A DNA stretch of 64,000 nucleotides from Oscillospiraceae bacterium (GTDB lineage: Bacteria > Bacillota > Clostridia > Oscillospirales > Oscillospiraceae): positions 62,001 to 126,000 of the forward strand of contig JAFZVM010000130.1 of assembly GCA_017617795.1 (NCBI GenBank). Direction: 5' to 3'. The translations under genes were made by a program, and so were the position numbers. The notes under the pieces were generated by a model. The model searched no databases, was not told the origin of the DNA, and worked only from the letters and a program-made list of their open reading frames with translations. Shown here one piece after another: positions 49,471 through 57,638 of this stretch; the first letter of the stretch is position 1, and the number at the start of each line of letters is the position of its first letter.

Positions 49471-50220
49471 TCAGATGAGTGCCAGGACCAGCAGGCCGCA
49501 GAACTCGCCCACGGTCACCGCCAGCCCGGATATATCCCCGGACATGCCCCCCAGCTGCTTTCTGCCGTGAAGGATGCACAGGGACGCTCCCGCCGCAGCC
49601 GCGGCGGAGCTGATGCCGGGAAGCCCCCAGAGGATCAGCGGGAGGGCCAGGGCCAGCACCAGCATGACGCAGACGGCCGCCCTATGTCCCGGGGTGACGC
49701 CCTTTCGGAAATCCCCCGCATAGCCGCTGGTGCCCATGGGCTCCAGGGTCATCACCGCCAGCGCGGAGGGGCAGCGGGAAGCCAGAGGCAGGAGCAGCAG
49801 CAGAAGGACCCGGCTGCCGGAGAGATCCGCCGAGGCCATCAGAGCAAAGGAGCCGATGAGCAGCATGGCGGCGCAGATCACGGCAAAGGAGCCCACATGA
49901 CTGTCCTTCAGGATCCGCTGGCGCTCCGGCAGGTCCCGACGGGACAGGATGGCGTCGCAGCAGTCCATGAATCCGTCCAGGTGGATGAAGCCGGTGAGCA
50001 GATAGGGCAGGAAAGCCAGAAGGAGGCGTCCGAAGAGGCCCAGCCCGCCGATCAGGCCGATCAGCCAGGCCAGCAGCGTCCAGATCCCCCCGATGAGCAG
50101 TCCGATGAGGGGAAAGCAGGCCAGCATGGCCGGACGCTTTTCATTGTCCCACCGGGGATAGGGACAGGGGATGGCGCAGAACATGCCCCAGGCCATGAAA
50201 AACGGGATCGTACGTTTCAT
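49471..50220 (-). CDS. cobS: Adenosylcobinamide-GDP ribazoletransferase
   Basis: A 249-residue membrane enzyme joining adenosylcobinamide-GDP and alpha-ribazole to form the cobalamin lower loop. Seen: about six to seven hydrophobic segments, the opening FFMAWGMFCAIPCPYPRWD, and the catalytic Asp-rich GFIHLDGFMDCCDAILSRR with D-G-x-x-D-x-x-D-A. Overlaps the cobU gene by 4 bases. Confidence 0.95.
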   Translation of the reverse strand: MKRTIPFFMAWGMFCAIPCPYPRWDNEKRPAMLACFPLIGLLIGGIWTLLAWLIGLIGGLGLFGRLLLAFLPYLLTGFIHLDGFMDCCDAILSRRDLPERQRILKDSHVGSFAVICAAMLLIGSFALMASADLSGSRVLLLLLLPLASRCPSALAVMTLEPMGTSGYAGDFRKGVTPGHRAAVCVMLVLALALPLILWGLPGISSAAAAAGASLCILHGRKQLGGMSGDISGLAVTVGEFCGLLVLALI

Positions 50221-50756
50221 ACCGGCAGCTCCCCCTTATACAGGTTCCGGGTGCCGGATACGATCTCCGCCACCGTATCGCAGGTACGGGCGAGAGCGCG
50301 GTCCACGTAGGCAAGCCCCCGCCTGTACGCTTCCGTCCATTCGTCGTATCGGCCCGCGTCCCCGTAGAGGTAGTCGCTGACGAAAACCGCGTTCTCCGCA
50401 TAGCGGGCAAAATTCAGCAGATCCTCCGCCACCCGGGCCGGAGAGGTGGGATCGAAGCTGCCGTCCGCCCCGAACATCTCATTGGCCAGCAGGGCGGTGA
50501 CGCTGTCCAGCAGATAACTTCCGCGGCCGCCGGTGGTCTCCAGGCAGGAGGAAATATCGCTCCCCAGTTCCAGGGTCTCGAAACCCCAGCCCTCCCGCTC
50601 CGCCAGATGGCGGCGGATGCGGGCCCGGTCCTCCTCATCATGGGGGATCATGGTGGCGATGTAGTACAGGGGGCCGTCCCCCGCCAGCTTTTTGGCCGCG
50701 TGCTGGGCCAGGGTGGATTTGCCGTTCTTGCAGCCCCCGGAAAGAAAGATCGTCAT
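50217..50756 (-). CDS. cobU: Adenosylcobinamide kinase / phosphate guanylyltransferase
   Basis: A 179-residue bifunctional enzyme that phosphorylates adenosylcobinamide and transfers GMP to it. P-loop GGCKNGKS near residues 7-14 and IATMIPHDEEDRARIRRH with the usual His for GMP transfer are present, along with VSDYLYGDAGRY and NLYKGELPV. Full length for the family. It overlaps cobT and cobS by 4 bases each. Confidence 0.92.
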   Translation of the reverse strand: MTIFLSGGCKNGKSTLAQHAAKKLAGDGPLYYIATMIPHDEEDRARIRRHLAEREGWGFETLELGSDISSCLETTGGRGSYLLDSVTALLANEMFGADGSFDPTSPARVAEDLLNFARYAENAVFVSDYLYGDAGRYDEWTEAYRRGLAYVDRALARTCDTVAEIVSGTRNLYKGELPV

Positions 50757-51844
50757 ACCTTAAAGCTCTCCCCCGCCCGGATCTCCTCCAGGTAATCGTC
50801 GTTGATGCTGGCCTCCGCGAAGGTGGCCATCTCGTTCATGACGGCGCAGGCGGCGTCCATCACCTGGAAGGCCAGCGGGCACCCGCTCCCCTCCCCCAGG
50901 CGCATGTTCAGCAGCAGCCAGGGCTCCAGACCCAGCTCCTGGGCCGCCAGCCTGTAGCCGATCTCATAGGAGGCGTGGCTGGGGAAAATATACTCCGCCG
51001 CCCGGGGACACAGCCGACCCGCGCACAGCGCCGCCACGATGGAGATGAATCCGTCCGCCACCACGGGGATCCGGTTCGCCGCCGCCCCCAGAAAAACGCC
51101 GCACATGGCGGCCAGATCGAAGCCGCCCACCTTACTCAGCACGTCCACAGGGTCCTCCCGGTCCGGCTGATGCAGCTCCAGGGCGTGGGCGATGACGTGT
51201 TTCTTTTTCCTGAAGCTCTCGTCCGTGATCCCGCCGCCGCGGCCGGTGACCTGTTCCGCGCTGAGACCGGTGAGGGCCGCCAGAACGGCCGCGGAGGTGG
51301 TGGTGTTGCCGATTCCCATCTCCCCCACGCCGATCACCCGGATCCCGTCCGCCCCGGCCTGACGGGCAAGCTCCGCCCCGGTAAGGATGGCCTGCAGGGC
51401 CTGTTCCCGGGTCATGGCCGGTTCACGATACAGGTTTTTCGTTCCCTTTCCCAGACTCCGGTCCAGGATGCCGGGACAGGTATAGGGACAGGCGATGCCC
51501 ATATCCACCACCTGCACGTCGTCCCCGAAGTGCTTCGCCAGAGTGGACATGCCGGTGAGACGCCGGGTCATATTCACCGCCTGGGCGGCGGTGACGGTCT
51601 GCGGCGCGGAGGCAACGCCCTCCTCCGCCACGCCGTTATCCGCGCAGAGAACGATGATCCTGCGCTTCTCCACTGTATTGTGCACCTGCCCGGTGATCCC
51701 CGCCAGGCGGATGGAGATATCCTCCAGTCTTCCCAGGCTGCCCGGCGGCTTCGCCAGCTCCGCCTGGCGTTCCCGGGCCTTTTCCATCGCCCGGTCGTCC
51801 AGGGGGCCGACGGCGCTGAGCAGCGCTTTCAGTTTTCCTTCCAT
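50753..51844 (-). CDS. cobT: Nicotinate-nucleotide-dimethylbenzimidazole phosphoribosyltransferase
   Basis: A 363-residue enzyme forming alpha-ribazole 5'-phosphate from nicotinate mononucleotide and a lower-ligand base. Seen: KPPGSLGRLEDISIRLAGI, CADNGVAEEGV, GEMGIGNTTTSAAVLAAL, and the catalytic Glu in LGEGSGCPLAFQV. It is the first gene of the operon and has its own promoter. The start follows GAGGAGGATCTGGAT. No cobalamin riboswitch was found upstream. The window holds only lower-loop assembly genes, so this organism may salvage cobinamide or make corrins elsewhere in the genome. Confidence 0.96.
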   Translation of the reverse strand: MEGKLKALLSAVGPLDDRAMEKARERQAELAKPPGSLGRLEDISIRLAGITGQVHNTVEKRRIIVLCADNGVAEEGVASAPQTVTAAQAVNMTRRLTGMSTLAKHFGDDVQVVDMGIACPYTCPGILDRSLGKGTKNLYREPAMTREQALQAILTGAELARQAGADGIRVIGVGEMGIGNTTTSAAVLAALTGLSAEQVTGRGGGITDESFRKKKHVIAHALELHQPDREDPVDVLSKVGGFDLAAMCGVFLGAAANRIPVVADGFISIVAALCAGRLCPRAAEYIFPSHASYEIGYRLAAQELGLEPWLLLNMRLGEGSGCPLAFQVMDAACAVMNEMATFAEASINDDYLEEIRAGESFKV

Positions 51845-51878
51845 ATCCAGATCCTCCTCGGTCGGTCTGACCTATCCT

Positions 51879-51907
51879 TTTATACCAGATTTCCCCCTCT
51901 TCTGCAA
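51879..51907 (-). promoter_or_regulatory. Promoter of the cobT operon
   Basis: Minus-strand TTGCAG and TATAAA, spaced 17 bases, about 35 bases upstream of cobT. Confidence 0.6.
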
Positions 51908-51964
51908 CCGAGGGGAATTGCCGCTTCGGGGAGCGCGTACGGGAGGGACAATTCCTTTCGGGGA

Positions 51965-51993
51965 TTGCATTCCTGCGCCGGAAAACGTATAAT
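51965..51993 (+). promoter_or_regulatory. Promoter of the acetyltransferase gene
   Basis: TTGCAT and perfect TATAAT, spaced 17 bases, about 33 bases before the start. A GAATGCACTGCATT-type partial palindrome overlaps the presumed start of transcription. Confidence 0.65.
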
Positions 51994-52026
51994 GCAGTGC
52001 ATTCCGGGAGGAAGGGAGTGTCGCAA

Positions 52027-52611
52027 ATGGCGGCGCACATTCGTTTTGTCCGGCCTGAGGACGCCGAAGAACTGGCGGGGATCTATGCCCCCTATGTCCG
52101 GCAGACGGCCATCACCTTTGAATATGAACCGCCGTCTCCGGAGGAGTTCCGGCGGCGGATCGAGGGGATCCGGCAGCGTTATCCCTATCTGGCCGCGGAG
52201 GAAGACGGCCGGCTTCTGGGATATTGCTACGCTTCCCCCTTCAAGGGCAGATCTGCCTTTGACTGGGCGGCGGAGACCTCCATCTACATACGCATGGATC
52301 AGCACCGCCGCGGACTGGGCAGGCGTCTGTATGCCGCGCTGGAGGAGCTGCTCCGGGCTCAGGGGGTCCTGGATATGCTGGCCAGCATCGCTTTGCCGGA
52401 TCCGGAGGATGAATACCTGACCATGGACAGCGTCCGTTTCCATGCCGCTCTGGGGTTTCGGGAGATCGCCCGCTTTCCCGACATCGGCAGCAAATTCGGC
52501 CGCTGGTATCACGTGGTCTGGATGGACAAGATCCTGGGTGAGCACAGCCCGGAGCCCCGTTCCGTTCTCCCCGTCTCCGCGCTGGGCTATAATGATGATA
52601 CGCTGTTCTGA
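52027..52611 (+). CDS. GNAT acetyltransferase, phosphinothricin acetyltransferase-like
   Basis: A 194-residue acetyltransferase of the Pat/YncA type. Seen: IRFVRPEDAEELAGIYAPYV, AITFEYEPPSPEEF, the acetyl-CoA loop DQHRRGLGRRLY, and FHAALGFREIARFPDIGSKFGRW, a strong sign of this subfamily. It acts on a free amino group of a small molecule such as an amino-acid analogue; the target is unknown. Start: the ATG at 52027 follows AAGGGAG; an in-frame ATG 10 codons earlier lies close to the promoter start. Convergent with the MATE gene. Confidence 0.88.
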   Translation: MAAHIRFVRPEDAEELAGIYAPYVRQTAITFEYEPPSPEEFRRRIEGIRQRYPYLAAEEDGRLLGYCYASPFKGRSAFDWAAETSIYIRMDQHRRGLGRRLYAALEELLRAQGVLDMLASIALPDPEDEYLTMDSVRFHAALGFREIARFPDIGSKFGRWYHVVWMDKILGEHSPEPRSVLPVSALGYNDDTLF

Positions 52612-52632
52612 ATCACATTTCATATTTTGGAA

Positions 52633-52661
52633 GGGCAGCGAGGCAAACCGCCTCGCTGCCC
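52633..52661. terminator. Hairpin between acetyltransferase and MATE genes
   Basis: GGGCAGCGAGGC and GCCTCGCTGCCC form a perfect 12-bp stem around AAACC between two convergent genes. T-rich but interrupted tails follow on both sides. Confidence 0.7.
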
Positions 52662-52677
52662 TGTTCTGCTTTATGGC

Positions 52678-54075
52678 TCAGCGGGTGAGGATCTTCACCC
52701 AGCGGAAACGGTTGCAGACGATGCTGTTGGGGATGCATTTCAGCAGCTGATCCGCCTTCAGGCAGCAGTAGGTGACCGCCGGGGGAAAATGAAAGACAAA
52801 GGCGCTGAGCACGGCGGAGGGAATGGTGAACAGCCACATGAAGAGATTGTCCGTCATGGCGGCATATTTCGTGCTCCCTCCCCCGCCGATGATCCCGCCC
52901 TCCACGGGATACTCGTAACAGGAGCCGATGGTGGTGACGCTGAGGATCGTCAGAAACTGCAGGGACAGGGATCGGGTCTCCGCCGAGATCCGATAAATGC
53001 CCACGATGGGCCCTTTGCACAGGAACAGCAGGATCCCCAGGAGCGTCCCCAGGGTCAGGAAGATCCCCTGCATGGTTTTGGCATAAGAACGGATCATATC
53101 CAGCCGTCCTTCCCCGATGGTCTTTCCGGTCACCACGGAGGCCACGTTGGCGCAGGCCATGCCGAACACGGCAAAGACCTGGGAAACGGTCACCGCGATG
53201 CTGTTGGCGGCGATGACCTGGGCGCTGATATGCCCCAGGACCGCGGTCTGGGCCGCCTGGGCGATCCCCCAGAGCAGACCGCTGACGACGACCGGTGTGG
53301 CAACTTTGACATAATCCCGGAGATAGGTCCCGTCCAGGGAGAAGATCTCCCGCAGCTTCATCCGCAGCTTTTTGTCTATGTACAGCGTATAGATCAGAAC
53401 GATCAGCAGTTCCACGGTGCGGCTGGTGAGCGTTGCGATCGCCGCGCCGGTCACCCCCAGCTCGGGAGCCCCGAAACGGCCATAGATCAGGCAGTAATTC
53501 AGGCAGGCGTTGATCACGATGGTGCTGAGGGACATAACGGTGCCGATCATGGCGGTCTCCACGCTCTGCAGGGCATACATCAGGGTGTTGGATACGGCAA
53601 ACAGCAGATAGGTCCAGCGCATGACCTTCAGATACCGGAGCCCTTCTTCGATCACCGCTTCGTCTCCCGTAAACAGAGAGAGCAGGGTCCGGGGCATAAA
53701 GGCGGACAGGATGAAAAAGATGAGTCCGGCTGCGATCCCGAATTTCATGCCGATGGAGATGATCTTCTTGATCGGCCCCGTGCGGCGCTGGCCCCAATAC
53801 TGGGAGGCCAGCACCACGATGCCCATGCCGATCCCCGCCGCGATCTGCTGAAGCACGAACTGAAGCTGATTCACCAGGGTGGCGCCGGAGAGGGCCAGCT
53901 CGGAATAGGTGCCCAGCATGAGGTTATCCACCAGGTTCACCGTCAGGGCGGCCAGCTGCTGCAGGGCAATGACCAGCAGCAGGGGGAAAAAGGTACGATA
54001 AAACGCCTTGTCCCTGGTGAAGATCCGGAGGAACTTGGGGTCCCGATCCCGGGGAAGCCGGGTATACGATTTCAT
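52678..54075 (-). CDS. MATE family efflux transporter
   Basis: A 465-residue inner-membrane protein with about twelve hydrophobic segments in two halves, as in multidrug and toxin extrusion pumps. Seen: LALQQLAALTVNLVDNLMLG in helix 1, GATLVNQLQFVLQQIAAGIGMG, and the start of the second half at VKVATPVVVSGLLWG. Cation-driven export of toxins or metabolites is expected; the cargo is unknown. The start follows CAGGAG by 9 bases. It is downstream of the xanthine-dehydrogenase-like gene on the same strand, with a terminator between. Confidence 0.92.
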   Translation of the reverse strand: MKSYTRLPRDRDPKFLRIFTRDKAFYRTFFPLLLVIALQQLAALTVNLVDNLMLGTYSELALSGATLVNQLQFVLQQIAAGIGMGIVVLASQYWGQRRTGPIKKIISIGMKFGIAAGLIFFILSAFMPRTLLSLFTGDEAVIEEGLRYLKVMRWTYLLFAVSNTLMYALQSVETAMIGTVMSLSTIVINACLNYCLIYGRFGAPELGVTGAAIATLTSRTVELLIVLIYTLYIDKKLRMKLREIFSLDGTYLRDYVKVATPVVVSGLLWGIAQAAQTAVLGHISAQVIAANSIAVTVSQVFAVFGMACANVASVVTGKTIGEGRLDMIRSYAKTMQGIFLTLGTLLGILLFLCKGPIVGIYRISAETRSLSLQFLTILSVTTIGSCYEYPVEGGIIGGGGSTKYAAMTDNLFMWLFTIPSAVLSAFVFHFPPAVTYCCLKADQLLKCIPNSIVCNRFRWVKILTR

Positions 54076-54121
54076 GGGCAGACACTCCTGTTCAGATCGC
54101 GGGGATGCAGCATATTACTGT

Positions 54122-54149
54122 CTGAGGCGCGGCAAACGCCGCGCCTCAG
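54122..54149 (-). terminator. Hairpin after the xanthine-dehydrogenase-like gene
   Basis: CTGAGGCGCGGC and GCCGCGCCTCAG, perfect 12-bp stem with loop of 4 bases, about 30 bases after the stop. No U-run; some read-through to the MATE gene is possible. Confidence 0.6.
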
Positions 54150-54177
54150 TTGAGTACCGGTCATAAAGAGAATGCCG

Positions 54178-56544
54178 TCAACCTTTGCCCAGAGCCTGGA
54201 GGACCTTATCCGGGGTCGCGGGAGGATCCACCCAGACGCCGATGGCGTTGTGGATGGCCATGACCACCAGATGGGTATTGGCGAGGCTGTGGCTGATGCC
54301 GCTGCCGCCGTAGGCGCCGTTGCTGGCCCGGGTCTCCAGGAAGGCCTTGTCCACCGGGGGAATGTCCACCATGGTGGGCTTATGATAATCGATCATGTTG
54401 GTGTTCAGCCGAACGCCGGTGTGCTCGTCGTAGATGAAGTCCTCCAGGAGCTGGCAGCCCTGGCTCATGTACATGACCTGGTCCACCTGGCTCTCCAGAG
54501 AGGTGAGCCGGATCACTTTGCCCGGATCCGCCACCACGCCGAAGCGGAGGATCTCCACCTCGCCGGTCTCCTCATCCACCGCCACCTCGCAGTAGGCTGT
54601 GTTCATGGCGTCCATCTGCCGGGCGCCGGGGCCTACGCTCCAGACGGACAGAGGAGGCTTCCCGGTATAGGTGGCAAACAGATTCTCGCTGGTGGCCTCC
54701 TTCAGGGGCAGGCCGACAGAGTGGTCCTCCTTCAGGCATACCAGACCGTCCACGATGTCCAGTTCCTCGGGCTTGCGGCCCTTCAGGGGATTCTCCTTTT
54801 TGGGACGTCCGAAATCGAACATGCTGGGAGGGGGCGGATTATCCGCCTGGCGGATGGCGGAGGCCAGGATCTGCTGCTTCAGATCGTTGGCGCATTCCTT
54901 GGTGACCCAGGAGGAAGCGGTGACGCCGTCCGAACCGCCGCCCTGGGGGGTGAAGGCCTCCCGATAATCGAAATCCACCGCGATATCTTCGTACTTCAGG
55001 CCCAGCTCCTCAGCCGCCACCATGGCGTTGCACTCCACGCCGTAGATGCCCACGTGCGGGCCCTGGGTGGGGAAATGCACCACGCCGTCCCGCAGCTCCA
55101 GCTTCACGGAATAGTTCATGCCGGAGTGCCGGGGGCACTGCTGATACCGGAAGCTGGCTCCGTGGAGCCGTCCGTCCGGCAGGCGCTTCGCCCCGTCCCT
55201 GTGCCAGCTCCAGTCCATGAGCTTGCGGCCCTCTGCGATACAGGCCTCGAAGGAGGGCACCGGGTTCGTGTCGTTCTTCTCCTTGGGACCGTGGAGATTC
55301 GCTTTGGCCACGTCGATGGGATCGAGCCCCAGCTTTTCCGCGATCAGGTATTCGGCCATGCTGATGATGTCCCAGTTGAAGGGGCAGTGCTGACCGGAGA
55401 CATACATCATGCCCCGGTTGGAATCCACGATATCCATCCGCTGCTTCACGTTCGTGCACTTGATGGAGGTATAGGGTCCGTAGGTCAGGTCGCCGGCGGT
55501 TCCGAAGGAGGAGCTTCCCCGCACGCCCGCGTCCGCCAGGGAATGGTCGATGATGGCGGTGATGACCCCGTTATGGTCGTAGCCCACCTTCACATGGCAG
55601 AAGCGCTGGTTCATAAGGAAATCGAAGGACTCCTCCCGGGTGTTCATGCAGCGCACGGGCCGGCCGGTGCGCTTGGCCAGCAGCGGAGTGATCTCCTGGC
55701 TGCGCCGGAGGCCCCAGTCGCAGTACCGCCCGCCCATGAACAGGCCCTCCTGAATGGTCTTTTCAATGGGCATGTGGTAGGACCGGGCAATGGGCTCCCG
55801 GTTGCGCACGGCGCCCTCGATATGAAGGCTGGGTCCGCCGCCGTGGTAGGGATCGTCCTCCCACCAGCCCAGGGAGCCGGGGATGTTGGGCATCACAGAG
55901 CCGTAGGAGGGCATATTCATATCGAATTCCAGCGTGAACTCGCTCTCCGCCATGGCTTTGTCCGCGTCGCCCTCGTCCATGCCTGCGTGGGAAACGTTCC
56001 CCTGCTTGGGGGGAAGCTCCGGCCCGCCGCCTCCGCGGCGTCCGAAGGTGGTGGGGGTGTTTACGCCGGGGAAAATGACCGCCGCATCCGGTTCCGCGCC
56101 TTTTTTGATATCCACCACGTGGGGCAGGATCTCCCATTCAATCTCCAGAGCCCGCAGGGCCTCATCGCAGAGATCCTCCGTCTCGCAGACCACGATGCAG
56201 CCCACCTCGGCCCCTTCCATATCCGCGATATTGTCCAGCCAGGGCCTGGGCGCGCCCCAGTGCTCCCCGTTTCCGACGAAATTGGCGATATCCGGGTCCT
56301 CCCAGGTGAGGATATCCACCACCCCGGGGATCGCCCTGGCTTTGGCGGTATCCAGCTTTGTGATCCTGGCATTGGCGTAGGGGCTGTGGAGGAAGCGGGC
56401 ATAGAGCATATCCGGTTTTACGTAGTCCGCTCCGAATTTGGCGACGCCTGCTGCCACGGCATAGGAAAGCACACCGGGCAGATTTGGCTTGCCTACGACC
56501 TTGAATTCCTCCCGCAATCCGTTTACGCCTGCATAATCCGGCAT
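54178..56544 (-). CDS. Divergent molybdopterin-hydroxylase-like large subunit (xanthine dehydrogenase family)
   Basis: A 788-residue protein of the xanthine dehydrogenase/aldehyde oxidase molybdenum-subunit family. The a/b hammerhead domain (KPDMLYARFLHSPYANARI), a GRPVRCMNTREES stretch and the DSNRGM...AEKLGLDPIDVAKANL part match the fold. But the molybdopterin loop GGxFGGK appears as GGRYCDWG, and the C-terminal catalytic-Glu motif GVGE-PP appears as NGAYGGSG, without Glu. No FAD or 2Fe-2S subunit is adjacent. The enzyme is either very divergent or works with remote partners. The start follows GGAGG by 8 bases. Confidence 0.82.
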   Translation of the reverse strand: MPDYAGVNGLREEFKVVGKPNLPGVLSYAVAAGVAKFGADYVKPDMLYARFLHSPYANARITKLDTAKARAIPGVVDILTWEDPDIANFVGNGEHWGAPRPWLDNIADMEGAEVGCIVVCETEDLCDEALRALEIEWEILPHVVDIKKGAEPDAAVIFPGVNTPTTFGRRGGGGPELPPKQGNVSHAGMDEGDADKAMAESEFTLEFDMNMPSYGSVMPNIPGSLGWWEDDPYHGGGPSLHIEGAVRNREPIARSYHMPIEKTIQEGLFMGGRYCDWGLRRSQEITPLLAKRTGRPVRCMNTREESFDFLMNQRFCHVKVGYDHNGVITAIIDHSLADAGVRGSSSFGTAGDLTYGPYTSIKCTNVKQRMDIVDSNRGMMYVSGQHCPFNWDIISMAEYLIAEKLGLDPIDVAKANLHGPKEKNDTNPVPSFEACIAEGRKLMDWSWHRDGAKRLPDGRLHGASFRYQQCPRHSGMNYSVKLELRDGVVHFPTQGPHVGIYGVECNAMVAAEELGLKYEDIAVDFDYREAFTPQGGGSDGVTASSWVTKECANDLKQQILASAIRQADNPPPPSMFDFGRPKKENPLKGRKPEELDIVDGLVCLKEDHSVGLPLKEATSENLFATYTGKPPLSVWSVGPGARQMDAMNTAYCEVAVDEETGEVEILRFGVVADPGKVIRLTSLESQVDQVMYMSQGCQLLEDFIYDEHTGVRLNTNMIDYHKPTMVDIPPVDKAFLETRASNGAYGGSGISHSLANTHLVVMAIHNAIGVWVDPPATPDKVLQALGKG

Positions 56545-56613
56545 AGCGCAGACCTCCTTATTACGATCCCGGTCTGCCCTTTCGGGAAACCGGCATAGAT
56601 TTCTTCAGTTTGG

Positions 56614-56619
56614 ATTATA
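56614..56619 (-). promoter_or_regulatory. Extended -10 promoter of the xanthine-dehydrogenase-like gene
   Basis: Minus-strand TATAAT preceded by TGG, an extended -10, about 70 bases before the start. No good -35 is seen. Confidence 0.45.
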
Positions 56620-56661
56620 CCAAATCACAGCGCTTTTTTCCACAGCTTTTTCACCCTTCGA

Positions 56662-56690
56662 TTGCGTTTTTTGGAGAATAATGATACAAT
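56662..56690 (+). promoter_or_regulatory. Promoter of the 259-residue SDR gene
   Basis: TTGCGT and TACAAT, spaced 17 bases, 38 bases upstream of the start codon. Confidence 0.55.
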
Positions 56691-56727
56691 CCGACCAGAT
56701 TATTATTCGGAAGGGAGACCTGTTTTC

Positions 56728-57507
56728 ATGATTACCTCTATGGATACCGCCTTCTGCCTCAAGGGCAGGACCGCCATCATCACCGGCGGAGATACGGGCA
56801 TCGGCTTCGGCATCGCGGAAGCCATGGCCCAGGAAGGCGCAAACATCGCCATCTTCTGCCGGAATGAAAAGCGCGCCGCCGAGGCGCTGGAAAAGCTGGC
56901 GAAGTACGAGGGCAAGGCCCGCTTCTACCGCACGGATATCACCGATTTTGAGAACTGCAAGGCTTCCGTGGACGCCGTCCTGGCAGACTACGGAAAGATC
57001 GATATCCTGGTGAACAACGGCGGCGTCGCCGCCATGGGCGGGGTGCTGGATTACCCCGAAGACCTCACCGAGTGGTTCCGCTGCATCGACGTGGACCTGA
57101 ATGGCGCCTTCCGCCTCTGCTACCTGGTGGGCAAACACATGCGGGACCAGGGCAAGGGCAAGGTGATCAACGTCACCTCCAACAGCGGCGAGATGTGCAA
57201 CATACCCTCCTTCACCCCCTACAATGTGGCCAAAGCCGGTCTGAACCGCCTGACCAAGTGCCTGGCCTGGGAGTGGGGCCCCTACCACATCAACGTGAAC
57301 GCCATCGCCCCGGGCTATACCCATTCCAATCTCTCCTCCGGAGCGCCCAAGGAGGTGGAGGAAATGATGACGGAGCGCATCCCCTACGGCCGCTACGGCG
57401 AGCCCATCGAGATCGGCGCTCTGGCGGTGTATCTGGCCTCCGACGCCAGCGACATCATGACCGGCGCCGTGCTCACCATCGACGGCGGCTATTCCCTGGC
57501 CCGGTGA
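56728..57507 (+). CDS. Short-chain dehydrogenase/reductase
   Basis: A 259-residue SDR of the classical type, likely acting on a sugar, polyol or keto acid. Seen: TGGDTGIGFG, NNGG in place of NNAG, the catalytic Ser in VTSNSGE and YNVAK. The end GAVLTIDGGYSLAR is the standard C-terminal block of the family. Start: the ATG at 56728 follows AGGGAG by 10 bases; an upstream in-frame ATG lies in the promoter. It is divergent from the xanthine-dehydrogenase-like gene and may belong with it or with the downstream transporter, but no link is proven. Confidence 0.87.
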   Translation: MITSMDTAFCLKGRTAIITGGDTGIGFGIAEAMAQEGANIAIFCRNEKRAAEALEKLAKYEGKARFYRTDITDFENCKASVDAVLADYGKIDILVNNGGVAAMGGVLDYPEDLTEWFRCIDVDLNGAFRLCYLVGKHMRDQGKGKVINVTSNSGEMCNIPSFTPYNVAKAGLNRLTKCLAWEWGPYHINVNAIAPGYTHSNLSSGAPKEVEEMMTERIPYGRYGEPIEIGALAVYLASDASDIMTGAVLTIDGGYSLAR

Positions 57508-57549
57508 ATGACTATTCAAATAATCTGAAAATTAATTCAGTTTTACCCC

Positions 57550-57578
57550 TTGACAGTGAATAAATATGCGTGTATACT
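57550..57578 (+). promoter_or_regulatory. Promoter of the amino-acid ABC transporter operon
   Basis: Perfect TTGACA and TATACT with 17 bases between, about 60 bases upstream of the binding-protein gene. Confidence 0.75.
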
Positions 57579-57638
57579 GGTTCTCGTTCCGGGAAGACCG
57601 GATACAGGATCGAATGATTAAGGAAGAAGGAAAACAAG

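Noticed and set aside
51845..52000. Cobalamin riboswitch upstream of cobT
   Set aside because: The region is short and lacks a B12-box; only a normal promoter is visible.
54172..56598. 808-residue plus-strand open frame opposite the xanthine-dehydrogenase-like gene
   Set aside because: It mirrors the strong codon bias of the real gene; the minus strand has the domain matches, promoter and ribosome binding site.
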